64,000 bases of DNA from Aquimarina amphilecti (GTDB lineage: Bacteria > Bacteroidota > Bacteroidia > Flavobacteriales > Flavobacteriaceae): the NCBI RefSeq assembly GCF_900109375.1, contig NZ_FOAB01000006.1:62001-126000 (forward strand). Direction: 5' to 3'. Of the stretch, positions 38,608 through 48,264 are shown in pieces (the first letter of the stretch is position 1; each line of letters begins with the position of its first letter). The notes under the pieces are model-generated. The model was not told where the DNA came from and searched no databases. It saw only the letters and a program-made list of their open reading frames with translations. A program made the translations under genes and the position numbers.

Positions 38608-40986
38608 ATGAAACGATTTATAAATTATATGATGATTCTGTTACTGTTTTTCGGCAGTATATCAGAAATTATAGCACAGCAACAGAATTTCCTTACCGTA
38701 TCTGGAAATAAGTTATATGATACTACAGGAAAAGAAGTACGACTAACCGGCGTGAATTGGTTTGGTTTTGAAACGCAAAACTATTCTCCACATGGTATTT
38801 GGTCGAGAGATATGAAAAGCGTTTTACAACAAATTAAAGACTTAGGTTTTAATACAATACGAGTTCCTTGGTGTAATGAGATGTTAAACCCTAGTTCTAC
38901 AATTGCAATAAACTCTTATGGTACTGATCCATATAGCGGAGTATCACCAATGAATGAAGAAGAAACAACGGTAAGTAAGCCCATAGAATTACTTGATATT
39001 TTTGTTAAATGGTGTCAGGAAAATGATATGAAGATCGTATTAGATAATCATTCTAGAGCTGCAGATGGGTTTTTGAATGAAGCGGTTTGGTATACTCCAG
39101 AATATTCTGAAGAACGTTGGATTAACGACTGGGTTTTTATAGCTGATCGTTATAAGAATTATTCTGCAGTGGTAGCTATGGATTTAAATAATGAACCACA
39201 TGGATCTACTTGGGGTGATAGTAACCCTGCCACAGATTGGAACAAGGCAGCAGAACGTTGTGGTAATGCCGTTCTTCAAGCAAATCCGAATGTTCTAATT
39301 ATAATAGAAGGTGTTGGCGAATTTGAAGGAAACTCATATTGGTGGGGTGGACAATTAATGGGAGCAAAGAAATATCCAGTTCAATTATCTGACCCAAGTA
39401 AACTTATGTATTCTGCTCATGAATATGGTCCTGAGGTATCCCAACAAGATTGGTTTACTGCTAGTGATTTTCCTCAAAATATGCCAGGTTTATGGACGGA
39501 TAATTTTCATTATCTATATGAAGAAGGTACTTCTCCATTATTTTTAGGAGAATTTGGAATTAAAGATCAAGATGCTTTTGGCGGTATCTCTTATACTTGG
39601 TTTACGGAGTTTACTGATTTTATGGGAGATATTTATTCTTGGACATTTTGGAGTATGAACCCTAATTCTGGCGATACAGGAGGAATTTTACAAGATGATT
39701 GGACAAATGTTAATCAATGGAAATTAGATGTGCTAACTCCCCATTTGGCACCATTTATTCCTAATGTTGTAGGGGGAACAGGAAATCTTCCTCCTACAGC
39801 TAAATTTTCTTCAGATATAGATTCAGGTAATGCTCCCTTAACAGTTCAGTTTGATGCATCTGAATCCTCTGATCCTGATGGAGATAACTTATCATATTCT
39901 TGGAGTTTTGGGGATGGATCTACTGCTACTGGAGTAGGGATATCTCATTTGTTTACCCAACCAGGTACTTATCAAGTTAGCCTTACTGTTAGCGATGGAT
40001 CATTAAGTCATACTAGTAACAAAACGATTACTGTTGTAGATGACACGGTACCTACAGTTACTGCTAATCTTGTAACAGATAACAACTCTGGAGTAGCGCC
40101 ATCAATTATCAATTTTGATGCTACAGGATCGACATCGTCAGATGGAAGCACATTAGTATATAGTTGGGATTTTGGAGATGGAACTGCGGGTTCTGGAGTA
40201 ACTATAAATCACGAATTTGTAGATGTAGGTAGTTATGATGTTGTTTTAACAGTCTCTAATGCAGATGGAATTTCTGATACCGCAATTACTACTATAATTA
40301 TTACAGAACCAAATACTGGTGGTGATTGTAGTTTTGGGGCACCATTATCAAACCCCTTACCCACAATTTCTAATGCTTCGTACAATAATATGTATGTTCT
40401 AGGCTCAGGTGGACCTGATTTAAGTAATGTAACAAATTTCACCATCAATTGGGATTTACAGAATAGTGGTCTTTGGCAATTATCAATGAATACTAATAAT
40501 GGAGTTCCAAATTGGTGGAACGATCTAAAAAGTAATATTACTATTCAAACTTTTAATACTGCGCAGCCTAGCATTACAATTACTGGCACAGGTTTTCCTA
40601 ATCTAGATGGTGCTTATTATGCAACAATTGATGGGGATAATTTTGCATTGGTATCTAAAAGTGGAGCTTTTACAATCTATTTTAGTAATAGTAATGCAGC
40701 TCCTAATTGTCAAGAGCAGTTAAAAGACCCAATTGTTGATAGTGAAATAAGAATAAAAACGTACCCAAACCCTGTTGCAAATAAATTAATAATAAGCCAG
40801 GATAATAGTTTTAATAATGCGCAAATGAAAATAGTCGATATATCAGGAAAAGTAATTAAAACATTTTCTACAATTACTGATACCAATATGATTGAATTAA
40901 ATGTTTCAGAACTAAAAGCGGGCGTTTATTTTATAAAAATATTTGACCAAAAGAATACTGTAACCAAACAAATCATAAAGCAATAA
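38608..40986 (+). CDS. GH5 endoglucanase with PKD domains and T9SS tail
   Basis: This is a secreted family 5 endoglucanase, expected to cut beta-1,4-glucan internally. I choose ATG 38608 (MKRFINYMMILLLFF) because it begins a good signal peptide; an ATG at 38581 would add nine unlikely residues. The GH5 domain (about 25-390) has the acid/base Glu196 in DLNNEPHG and the nucleophile Glu315 in FLGEFG. The N-terminal GVNWFGFET pattern suggests subfamily 1, which I cannot confirm. Two PKD domains (about 394-568), one copy of the unknown Cys-flanked module (574-701) and a T9SS sorting domain follow. Confidence 0.9.
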   Translation: MKRFINYMMILLLFFGSISEIIAQQQNFLTVSGNKLYDTTGKEVRLTGVNWFGFETQNYSPHGIWSRDMKSVLQQIKDLGFNTIRVPWCNEMLNPSSTIAINSYGTDPYSGVSPMNEEETTVSKPIELLDIFVKWCQENDMKIVLDNHSRAADGFLNEAVWYTPEYSEERWINDWVFIADRYKNYSAVVAMDLNNEPHGSTWGDSNPATDWNKAAERCGNAVLQANPNVLIIIEGVGEFEGNSYWWGGQLMGAKKYPVQLSDPSKLMYSAHEYGPEVSQQDWFTASDFPQNMPGLWTDNFHYLYEEGTSPLFLGEFGIKDQDAFGGISYTWFTEFTDFMGDIYSWTFWSMNPNSGDTGGILQDDWTNVNQWKLDVLTPHLAPFIPNVVGGTGNLPPTAKFSSDIDSGNAPLTVQFDASESSDPDGDNLSYSWSFGDGSTATGVGISHLFTQPGTYQVSLTVSDGSLSHTSNKTITVVDDTVPTVTANLVTDNNSGVAPSIINFDATGSTSSDGSTLVYSWDFGDGTAGSGVTINHEFVDVGSYDVVLTVSNADGISDTAITTIIITEPNTGGDCSFGAPLSNPLPTISNASYNNMYVLGSGGPDLSNVTNFTINWDLQNSGLWQLSMNTNNGVPNWWNDLKSNITIQTFNTAQPSITITGTGFPNLDGAYYATIDGDNFALVSKSGAFTIYFSNSNAAPNCQEQLKDPIVDSEIRIKTYPNPVANKLIISQDNSFNNAQMKIVDISGKVIKTFSTITDTNMIELNVSELKAGVYFIKIFDQKNTVTKQIIKQ

Positions 40987-40995
40987 TTTAAAAAA

Positions 40996-41042
40996 TAGTG
41001 TGAAAGAGACTTTAATATTTATTGACAGTCTCTTTCATACTA
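40996..41042. other. Hairpin after the GH5 endoglucanase gene
   Basis: TAGTGTGAAAGAGACT pairs with a complementary arm (41027-41042) in a 16-bp stem with one wobble and a 15-nt loop. No T tract follows, so it may stabilise or process the 3' end rather than terminate. Confidence 0.6.
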
Positions 41043-41118
41043 ATACTCTAAGAATTACAACGAACTTTTCTTTTTAGAAAAAGAACGGCAAAATAATTTA
41101 CAAAACTCACCACTTATT

Positions 41119-44100
41119 ATGGGACCAACACCAAACAATAAGCGTGGATGGCGTGCGTATATAAAAAATACTCGTAAAGCACTCTTTTACACAATAGCAA
41201 TATCAATATCATTAGGTCTTGCGGTCATATCATTTGTAGATGTATATGATGGCACGGATGGCCCAATGATGACAACTCAAACTTGGCCAGCAGGGACATT
41301 TCTTTCTAATTTTCCTGAGGGAGATAGAATTAATACATATCATCGTAATTACTTGATGATTAATGGTCAAGCAGGAACCGGCATATGGGATGTTTCGAAC
41401 CCAACAGCTCCTAAGAAAGTACAATTTAGTGACGCAGCAAACAATGGTCATAGATGGTGGAAATTAGGAGGAGATCTTTTTTATCGAGAGTATTCTGTTC
41501 CAGAAGTTCAAGGTACAGGATATAAATACCTTGATCTTTCTAATATGTTAGAAAGGAAACCTATTACTTCTTCGGATATCCTCTATACTGTTCAGGATGG
41601 ACAATCTAATTACGATAACTTAGAAACTTTTCCGCATACGATAGATGGTAATAGAGTGTTTGATATGAGAACCGGAGAACAGTTAGATGATATCCCGGCT
41701 TCAGTTTCTTTACCAGACGTAGTAGTTAGAATTGGGAACTATGTTTTTTATGCTCCACAAACTGGAAATATAAGTGTATTTGATTTTGGCGATCCTAGTA
41801 ATATTAAGTTCCTTGGATCATTTGGAGGAGATATTCCTCATGAACAATATAGTACCGGATTTCAATTATGGAGAAATCACTTAGTTTTTATGAGTGGTAA
41901 TGAAGGCCCAGATGCATTGGTTGGATTTGATATAAGCGATCCAACAGATGTTAAACTAGGTTTTAGCTTACATTCTGATCAAGCGACATTGGGACGATAT
42001 ATGATATTTCAGGATGAGTTTGGTTTTTCTGGTCGTTTTGATAGAGGAGTCAAATTTAATTTTGAAACCATGGAAATTGAGCAAGAGTTTTTTCCTCCTT
42101 CAAGTGACGAAACACTTCAGTTTATAGATAATCAGTGGATGCCAATAGGTCATATTTTGATAGCTAGTGGAGATGATAAGACTTCGATTTTTGCTCATCA
42201 GGATGGACTTGATACAAATCCTCCATCGGTAGGTCATCATTTTCCTATTTCTGGGGCAATTAATCAACCGATTTCTTCCACTATAGGTTTTGTGATCAAT
42301 GAAACATTAAATGATTTAACTCTTAATGATAAGACCATACAAGTAAGCCCTTTAGGAGGTACACCAATTGAGGGAGATGTAACAACTACTTCATATCAGG
42401 TTATAAATTATGCACCGAAAGAAAAATTGTTACCTAACACAACATATGAAGTAAAGCTTGTTGAAGGTGGGATTAAAGATGCAGTAGGGAATGGAATGGA
42501 GGAATATGTGTTTTATTTTACAACGGGTGGTGATACTTCGAATCAATCTCCTGAAATATCTAAAATAGATATAGATAATCCTTCTCCGGTAGAAATAGGT
42601 TCAACAATTAATTTCTCAGCGAATGCAAGTGATCCTGATGGAAATGATTTAACGTATCGATGGGATTTTGGTGATGGCTCTCCTAAAACGGAATGGATTG
42701 GAGAATCAATTAGTCATACGTATTCTGAGTCAGGGAATTATCTTGTACAGGTTCAAGTTTCTGATAATAATGGAGGTTTTGTAGTAGGGTCCCAATCAAT
42801 TGTTGTTGTAGATGCTAGATATAATATTTTGCCGACACAATCAGGACCGATTACTGTAGATATTGATAACAGAGTTGTATGGTCGGTAAACCCCGATAAT
42901 AATTCGGTAACGCTTATCAATTCTGATGATTTATCTATTGTAAAGGAAATCCAAGTAGGAAAAGATCCTGTAAATTTAGCACTAGATACCCAAGGAAAAG
43001 CTTGGATTACATGTCGAGATTCTGACGAGATTTATATCTTGAGAAAAGATGGATTGCTAGAGACAATAATATCATTAGACAAAGGATCACAACCCTATGG
43101 AATTGTATTTACACCTAATGGAAGTAGAGGGTTTATATCAACTTTTGGTTCAGGAAAAGTATTAGAATTCTCTACAGCTACGAATTCGATTGTTAAAGAG
43201 TTAGCAGTCGGAGAAAAACCTAGAGCAATGGCAATAGATGGAGAAGGGAATACACTTTTAGTAACAAGATTTATTTCTCCAAATCCAGAAGGGCAAATAT
43301 GGAAAATAGATTTAAATACATTTACCCTAGACACAACTATTGGACTTCCGTTGGATGATTTTACTCCTGATAATGGAAACCAAGGAAGGGGATTACCTAA
43401 TTATGTTTCAGGTATAACGATTCATCCAAATAATAAATTAGCTTGGTCAGTAGCTAAAAAAGATAATGTTGTTAGAGGTTTAAGTAGAGATGGAAAACCA
43501 CTTTCGTTTGACAATATTGTTAGAACTGCAATATCATCTATTGATTTAACAGTAGATAAAGAAAATTTGAATAAAAGACTTGATATAGATAATCACGGTC
43601 AGCCTTCGTCTGCTTTGTATACGCCAACTGGGAATTATCTTTTTGTTACAATGCAAGGTAATAATAGAATTGTAGTAATAGATCCTAAAACAGGACTGGA
43701 GTTGCTTAAGAAGGATGTTGGAAAGGCTCCACAAGGATTGACAATAGATCCCATAAATAATAGAGTATTTGTAAAGAATTTTATGGATCGCTCTATCACA
43801 GTTTTTGATGCCGATAACATGATAAAGAATGGTAGCAGTACTTTAGAAGAGTTAACAACAATTGTGACCGTTGATAATGAATTACTATCTCTTACGGAAC
43901 TTAAGGGGAAGCAAATATTCTATGATGCAGCAGATATCAGGATGGGAACAGATGGTTATGTGAGTTGTGCTACTTGTCATATAGATGGAACAGAGGATGG
44001 TAGAGTTTGGGATTTTACAGATAGAGGAGAAGGATTGAGAAATACAATTTCTTTAGTTGGTAGAGCGGGAACTGCTCATGGAAGAGTACATTGGAGCGCT

Positions 44101-47100
44101 AATTTTGATGAAATTCAAGATTTCGAAAATGATATTCGTTCTCATTTTAAAGGACAAGGTTTTATGAATGACCAAGATTTTAATGATGGTACAACTGCAT
44201 TAACAATTGGAGATCCTAAAATTGGAAAATCAGTTGATTTAGATGCATTAACAGCTTATATCGAATCTTTAAATTCTTTTAGTCCTAGCCCTTATAGAAA
44301 TAATGATGGATCCCTTACCGCAGATGGAGTTGTTGGTAAAGCTTTATTTGAAGATCTAAAATGTTATCAATGTCATAGTGGAAACAATTTTACGGATAGT
44401 AATTTTGGAAAATTACACGATGTTGGTACAATTACAAGCACTACAGGAAACCGTTTAGATAATCAGTTACTAGGGATTGATGTCCCAACGTTAAAAGATG
44501 TCTGGGCAACAGCTCCGTATCTTCATAATGGAATAGCCAAAACATTAGAGGAGGTATTTACGATTTATAATAATAATGATGCGCATGGAGCTACATCTTC
44601 TTTAAGCGCTAATCAAATAAAACAATTAGAGGCCTACATAAAACAGATTGATGGTTCTGAATTAGGTACAGTATCAGAACGGCAAATACAAATGGCCTCT
44701 CCCATCGATGGGGCTTTAATTGATAGGGCAGAGTCACAAGTTTTAAGTGTGGATACCAATATAGATGATATTACAAAGGTTCAATATTATGTAGATAATG
44801 AAATGACAGAAGAAGTATTAAGTGCTCCTTTCGAATCATCATGGACACCTGTTCTCTGGAAAAACTACACTATTAACGCTAAGGTTTTTTATAATAATGG
44901 AAATACAGCTTCAATAACTCCAGAAATCACTGTTCAATTTAAGAATGTAATAAAAGTGATGTTTGTAGTTGGGGATAAGAATGCACTTACTTTAGAAGAC
45001 CAACGTATAAAATCTCGATTAGAGCAACAATTTGGATTTAAAATCACTTTATTTTCGGATGAAGAAGCAACTAGCCCACAATCTGCTAATCCATTTGATA
45101 TGGCTTTAATTTCCTCCACAGTTGATCCTAGAGAACTAGGTAATGATCTGGAAGGAGCTAGAGTTCCATTAATGACCTGGAATCCGTTTATGTATAATAA
45201 ATTACGGATGGTTACGGGAGAATTGAATACAGGTTTTGGTATTACAGAACAAGGGTTTTCTTCAATTACAATAACGTCCCCAGAACATCCAATGGCTGTA
45301 GATTCAGGTATGGAAACATCCATATATTCCATAAGTCAAAGTTTACCTTTTGGGAACCCTACAGATGAAGCCGTTATAATTGCAAAAGCTGGGACTAAAC
45401 CCATTTTATTTGGATATGAGGCCAGTATAGATATTCCTTCAAGAAGAGTCGCTTTTCCTTTGAGAGATCAGTTTATGCATTTATTAACAGATCAAGGACT
45501 TTCTATGTTTGATGCAGCTGTTTTATGGACCTTACATGGAGGTGATGCAGATACTCCAATTGGATCATTACCAGATGTGTTTTTTAAATCACCTGTAGAA
45601 GGCGAATTGGTAAATACTCCTCTAAAAATAGATTTTAATACTGAAGGATGGGATTTACCATCCCAGCAGTATAAACTAAGATTTAAAATTGACGGCCAAG
45701 ATCGTGGATTGATCACTTCAGAAGGAGAATTTACAGATGGAACAGCTCTTACTGAAGGTCCTCATGAATTATCCTTACAAATGGAACGAAGTGATAATTC
45801 CGTAACTGATCTGGGAGAAACAATAACAGTAATTGTGACCAATGATCCATTGCCTCAAGATCCAACAGCGATTATTCAATCTCCGTCGGATGGAGGATTG
45901 GTAGGACCAGATTTCGAAATAGAATTTTCTACTTATAAATGGGATATTAATCCGGGAGGGCAACATATTAAATATTTTATTGATGGAATAGAACAAGGTT
46001 CTATGTTTCAAATAACACCAATACCAATTTCAGGCTTGTCAGAAGGTGTACATACAATTGTATTGTCATTAGCCACAGAAAACGGAGAAATCACTGGAGA
46101 TTCAGCAGAGATTACAATAACTGTTGATGAACGATTTAATAATCTTCCGGATACTGATTTTAGCTTAGAATATAGAGATAACAGTTCTGGAGTATCTACA
46201 CCAGAATTAAAACCTGTATTTCAGATAGTGAGTGAATCATCAGAAAGTCACGAACTAAGTGATTTTGAAATTAGATATTGGTACACTCCAGAACATGCAG
46301 AAGCAATGAATTTTAATATAGATTATTCTGCTGTAGTGGGAACGGTAGGAACTTTTAAAACTAATTTAGAATATAATTATTTAGAAATTGGTTTTAGTTC
46401 ATCTTCCGGAAACCTAAACCCTAATAGTAAATCTGGTCAAATTCAAACTAGATTACATCATTCAGGTTTTCAGACTCATAATCAAAGTAATGATTATTCT
46501 TATGATGCTGGGAAAACCGCTCTGAAACCACATGTATTAACAACATTGTATTATAAAGGAGAGTTAGTTTGGGGACTAGAGCCAGATGGTAGTGAAGTAA
46601 CGAATAGAAAACCAAATGCAATAATAGATTCTAGTATAACATCAGGAGTATCACCATTATCTGTAAGTTTTGATGCTTCGGCATCTAGTGATCCAGATGG
46701 AGATGTTTTAAGTTATTCTTGGGATTTTGGTAACGGTGATATTGCAACTGGGATACTTAATGATTTTATATTTACAACCCCAGGTGATTATGAGGTTTTA
46801 TTAACGGTAGATGATGGAAATGGTGGGTCTGATACTACATCGGTTATAATTACTGTAATTGATCAAACACCAGTGTTGACTTCTAATTTCACAGCAACTC
46901 CTGTATCAGGTGACGTGCCTTTGGTTGTAGATTTTAATTCCTCTAGTTCCATTTATCCGGATGGATCGGCCATAACATATATTTGGGATTTTGGAGATGG
47001 AAACACTAGTGATTTAGCCAACCCGTCTCATACTTATATTAGTTCCGGATCTTACGCAACTACATTAACGATTAGTGATGGTGTAAATTCGGATATTTCT

Positions 47101-48063
47101 GATCCAGTTACGATTAGTGTTCTTGAGGGCAACGTTGCTCCACAAGCTAATTTTGATATGTCTGTAACTTCGGGTGTCGCTCCTTTAATAGTAAGTTTTG
47201 ACGCTTCAGCTTCTTTTGATGCGAATGGAGACGATTTAGAATATTTGTGGGATTTTGGTGATGGAACAACTGGAGATAGTGTAAATAGTACCCATACTTA
47301 TAATCTAGCAGGAGAATATATTATTTCTCTTACAGTGAGTGATGGTGTTTTGTCAGATAATCAAACAACTACGCTTATTGTAAACGAATCAACAGGAACA
47401 ACAGGTTGCACATTCGGAGCTCCTATGAGTACTCCATTGCCTACACTATCTAATTTCTCATATGATTATGTCTATGTTTTAGGAGAAGGAGGTCCTGATT
47501 TGAGTAATATGGCGAATTTTACTATCAATTGGGATTTACAAAACAATGGGTTATGGCAATTTTCTATGAACACAAATAATGGTAACCCTGCTTGGTGGAT
47601 TGATCTGACAGCTAGTATTGTAAGTCAAACATTTAATCAAGAACAACCAACAGTAACTTTTTCCGGAATAGGAATATCAAATTTTGATGGTGCCTATGAT
47701 GTTGTAATGGATGGAGATAACTTTGCGCTGGTTTCTAAAAGTGGAGCATTTACGATATACTTTAGTAATCAAAACAATGCTCCTAGCTGCGATAATAAAT
47801 TGAGCGAACCATTAAAAGATAATTTTATAATAGTGAAGGCATTTCCTAACCCTGTTATAGATTATTTAACTATTCAAAGTGATCAAAATTTAAAAGGAAC
47901 TCTGATTAGGATTGTCGATATAAATGGAAAAACCCTTTCATCTGTTGGTATTCACAGAAATATAAAAACAACTGAATTAGACATGAGTATGTTCCAATCG
48001 GGAATATACTTTATACAAATTCAGAAGAATCAAAAAACAGTAATTAAACAAATTACTAAATAA
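41119..48063 (+). CDS. Giant cellulose-binding protein with beta-propeller and di-haem cytochrome domain
   Basis: This is a 2314-residue secreted multidomain protein. After a signal anchor (about 21-39) come a repeat-rich N-terminal propeller-like region (to about 365), a Big_5-type Ig domain (367-470), a PKD domain, and a YVTN-type beta-propeller (568-911). Next is a cytochrome-like domain with two CxxCH haem sites (CATCH 950-954 and CYQCH 1082-1086) resembling the di-haem peroxidase/MauG group. Ig-like segments, a ThuA-like domain (about 1276-1474), a CBM3-like module (about 1678-1832), three PKDs, one Cys-flanked unknown module (2097-2224) and a T9SS tail follow. I infer a redox role at the cellulose surface. 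No known enzyme has exactly this order that I recognise. Confidence 0.82.
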   Translation: MGPTPNNKRGWRAYIKNTRKALFYTIAISISLGLAVISFVDVYDGTDGPMMTTQTWPAGTFLSNFPEGDRINTYHRNYLMINGQAGTGIWDVSNPTAPKKVQFSDAANNGHRWWKLGGDLFYREYSVPEVQGTGYKYLDLSNMLERKPITSSDILYTVQDGQSNYDNLETFPHTIDGNRVFDMRTGEQLDDIPASVSLPDVVVRIGNYVFYAPQTGNISVFDFGDPSNIKFLGSFGGDIPHEQYSTGFQLWRNHLVFMSGNEGPDALVGFDISDPTDVKLGFSLHSDQATLGRYMIFQDEFGFSGRFDRGVKFNFETMEIEQEFFPPSSDETLQFIDNQWMPIGHILIASGDDKTSIFAHQDGLDTNPPSVGHHFPISGAINQPISSTIGFVINETLNDLTLNDKTIQVSPLGGTPIEGDVTTTSYQVINYAPKEKLLPNTTYEVKLVEGGIKDAVGNGMEEYVFYFTTGGDTSNQSPEISKIDIDNPSPVEIGSTINFSANASDPDGNDLTYRWDFGDGSPKTEWIGESISHTYSESGNYLVQVQVSDNNGGFVVGSQSIVVVDARYNILPTQSGPITVDIDNRVVWSVNPDNNSVTLINSDDLSIVKEIQVGKDPVNLALDTQGKAWITCRDSDEIYILRKDGLLETIISLDKGSQPYGIVFTPNGSRGFISTFGSGKVLEFSTATNSIVKELAVGEKPRAMAIDGEGNTLLVTRFISPNPEGQIWKIDLNTFTLDTTIGLPLDDFTPDNGNQGRGLPNYVSGITIHPNNKLAWSVAKKDNVVRGLSRDGKPLSFDNIVRTAISSIDLTVDKENLNKRLDIDNHGQPSSALYTPTGNYLFVTMQGNNRIVVIDPKTGLELLKKDVGKAPQGLTIDPINNRVFVKNFMDRSITVFDADNMIKNGSSTLEELTTIVTVDNELLSLTELKGKQIFYDAADIRMGTDGYVSCATCHIDGTEDGRVWDFTDRGEGLRNTISLVGRAGTAHGRVHWSANFDEIQDFENDIRSHFKGQGFMNDQDFNDGTTALTIGDPKIGKSVDLDALTAYIESLNSFSPSPYRNNDGSLTADGVVGKALFEDLKCYQCHSGNNFTDSNFGKLHDVGTITSTTGNRLDNQLLGIDVPTLKDVWATAPYLHNGIAKTLEEVFTIYNNNDAHGATSSLSANQIKQLEAYIKQIDGSELGTVSERQIQMASPIDGALIDRAESQVLSVDTNIDDITKVQYYVDNEMTEEVLSAPFESSWTPVLWKNYTINAKVFYNNGNTASITPEITVQFKNVIKVMFVVGDKNALTLEDQRIKSRLEQQFGFKITLFSDEEATSPQSANPFDMALISSTVDPRELGNDLEGARVPLMTWNPFMYNKLRMVTGELNTGFGITEQGFSSITITSPEHPMAVDSGMETSIYSISQSLPFGNPTDEAVIIAKAGTKPILFGYEASIDIPSRRVAFPLRDQFMHLLTDQGLSMFDAAVLWTLHGGDADTPIGSLPDVFFKSPVEGELVNTPLKIDFNTEGWDLPSQQYKLRFKIDGQDRGLITSEGEFTDGTALTEGPHELSLQMERSDNSVTDLGETITVIVTNDPLPQDPTAIIQSPSDGGLVGPDFEIEFSTYKWDINPGGQHIKYFIDGIEQGSMFQITPIPISGLSEGVHTIVLSLATENGEITGDSAEITITVDERFNNLPDTDFSLEYRDNSSGVSTPELKPVFQIVSESSESHELSDFEIRYWYTPEHAEAMNFNIDYSAVVGTVGTFKTNLEYNYLEIGFSSSSGNLNPNSKSGQIQTRLHHSGFQTHNQSNDYSYDAGKTALKPHVLTTLYYKGELVWGLEPDGSEVTNRKPNAIIDSSITSGVSPLSVSFDASASSDPDGDVLSYSWDFGNGDIATGILNDFIFTTPGDYEVLLTVDDGNGGSDTTSVIITVIDQTPVLTSNFTATPVSGDVPLVVDFNSSSSIYPDGSAITYIWDFGDGNTSDLANPSHTYISSGSYATTLTISDGVNSDISDPVTISVLEGNVAPQANFDMSVTSGVAPLIVSFDASASFDANGDDLEYLWDFGDGTTGDSVNSTHTYNLAGEYIISLTVSDGVLSDNQTTTLIVNESTGTTGCTFGAPMSTPLPTLSNFSYDYVYVLGEGGPDLSNMANFTINWDLQNNGLWQFSMNTNNGNPAWWIDLTASIVSQTFNQEQPTVTFSGIGISNFDGAYDVVMDGDNFALVSKSGAFTIYFSNQNNAPSCDNKLSEPLKDNFIIVKAFPNPVIDYLTIQSDQNLKGTLIRIVDINGKTLSSVGIHRNIKTTELDMSMFQSGIYFIQIQKNQKTVIKQITK

Positions 48064-48066
48064 AAA

Positions 48067-48111
48067 AATCATTGCTAGATCCCTTTCTAAAAAAGAGATC
48101 TAGCAATGATT
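48067..48111. other. Hairpin after the haem-protein gene
   Basis: AATCATTGCTAGATC pairs with its exact complement (48097-48111) over a 15-nt loop, a 15-bp perfect stem. It starts 4 nt past the stop codon and lacks a T tract. Confidence 0.65.
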
Positions 48112-48264
48112 CTAAAATAGAAATCAAATAATAAATTTTCAAAAAAAATAATTTTTAGCACTCAAAATAGAGTGTTTTTGGAATCGGGGGATTCACAAGT
48201 AAGAGTAGTTGGAATAATGAGTATCAATTCAAATTTAAAACACACACAACTAACTCTTTTAAAA

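Noticed and set aside
44934..45332. A 132-codon antisense open frame inside the haem protein gene
   Set aside because: It lies fully within a real gene with strong homology on the plus strand and has no recognisable domain; it is a codon-shadow.
48181..48196. GAATC-GGGG-GATTC mini-hairpin ahead of the mannanase
   Set aside because: A 5-bp stem is too short to be meaningful and no repeat of it was seen elsewhere.
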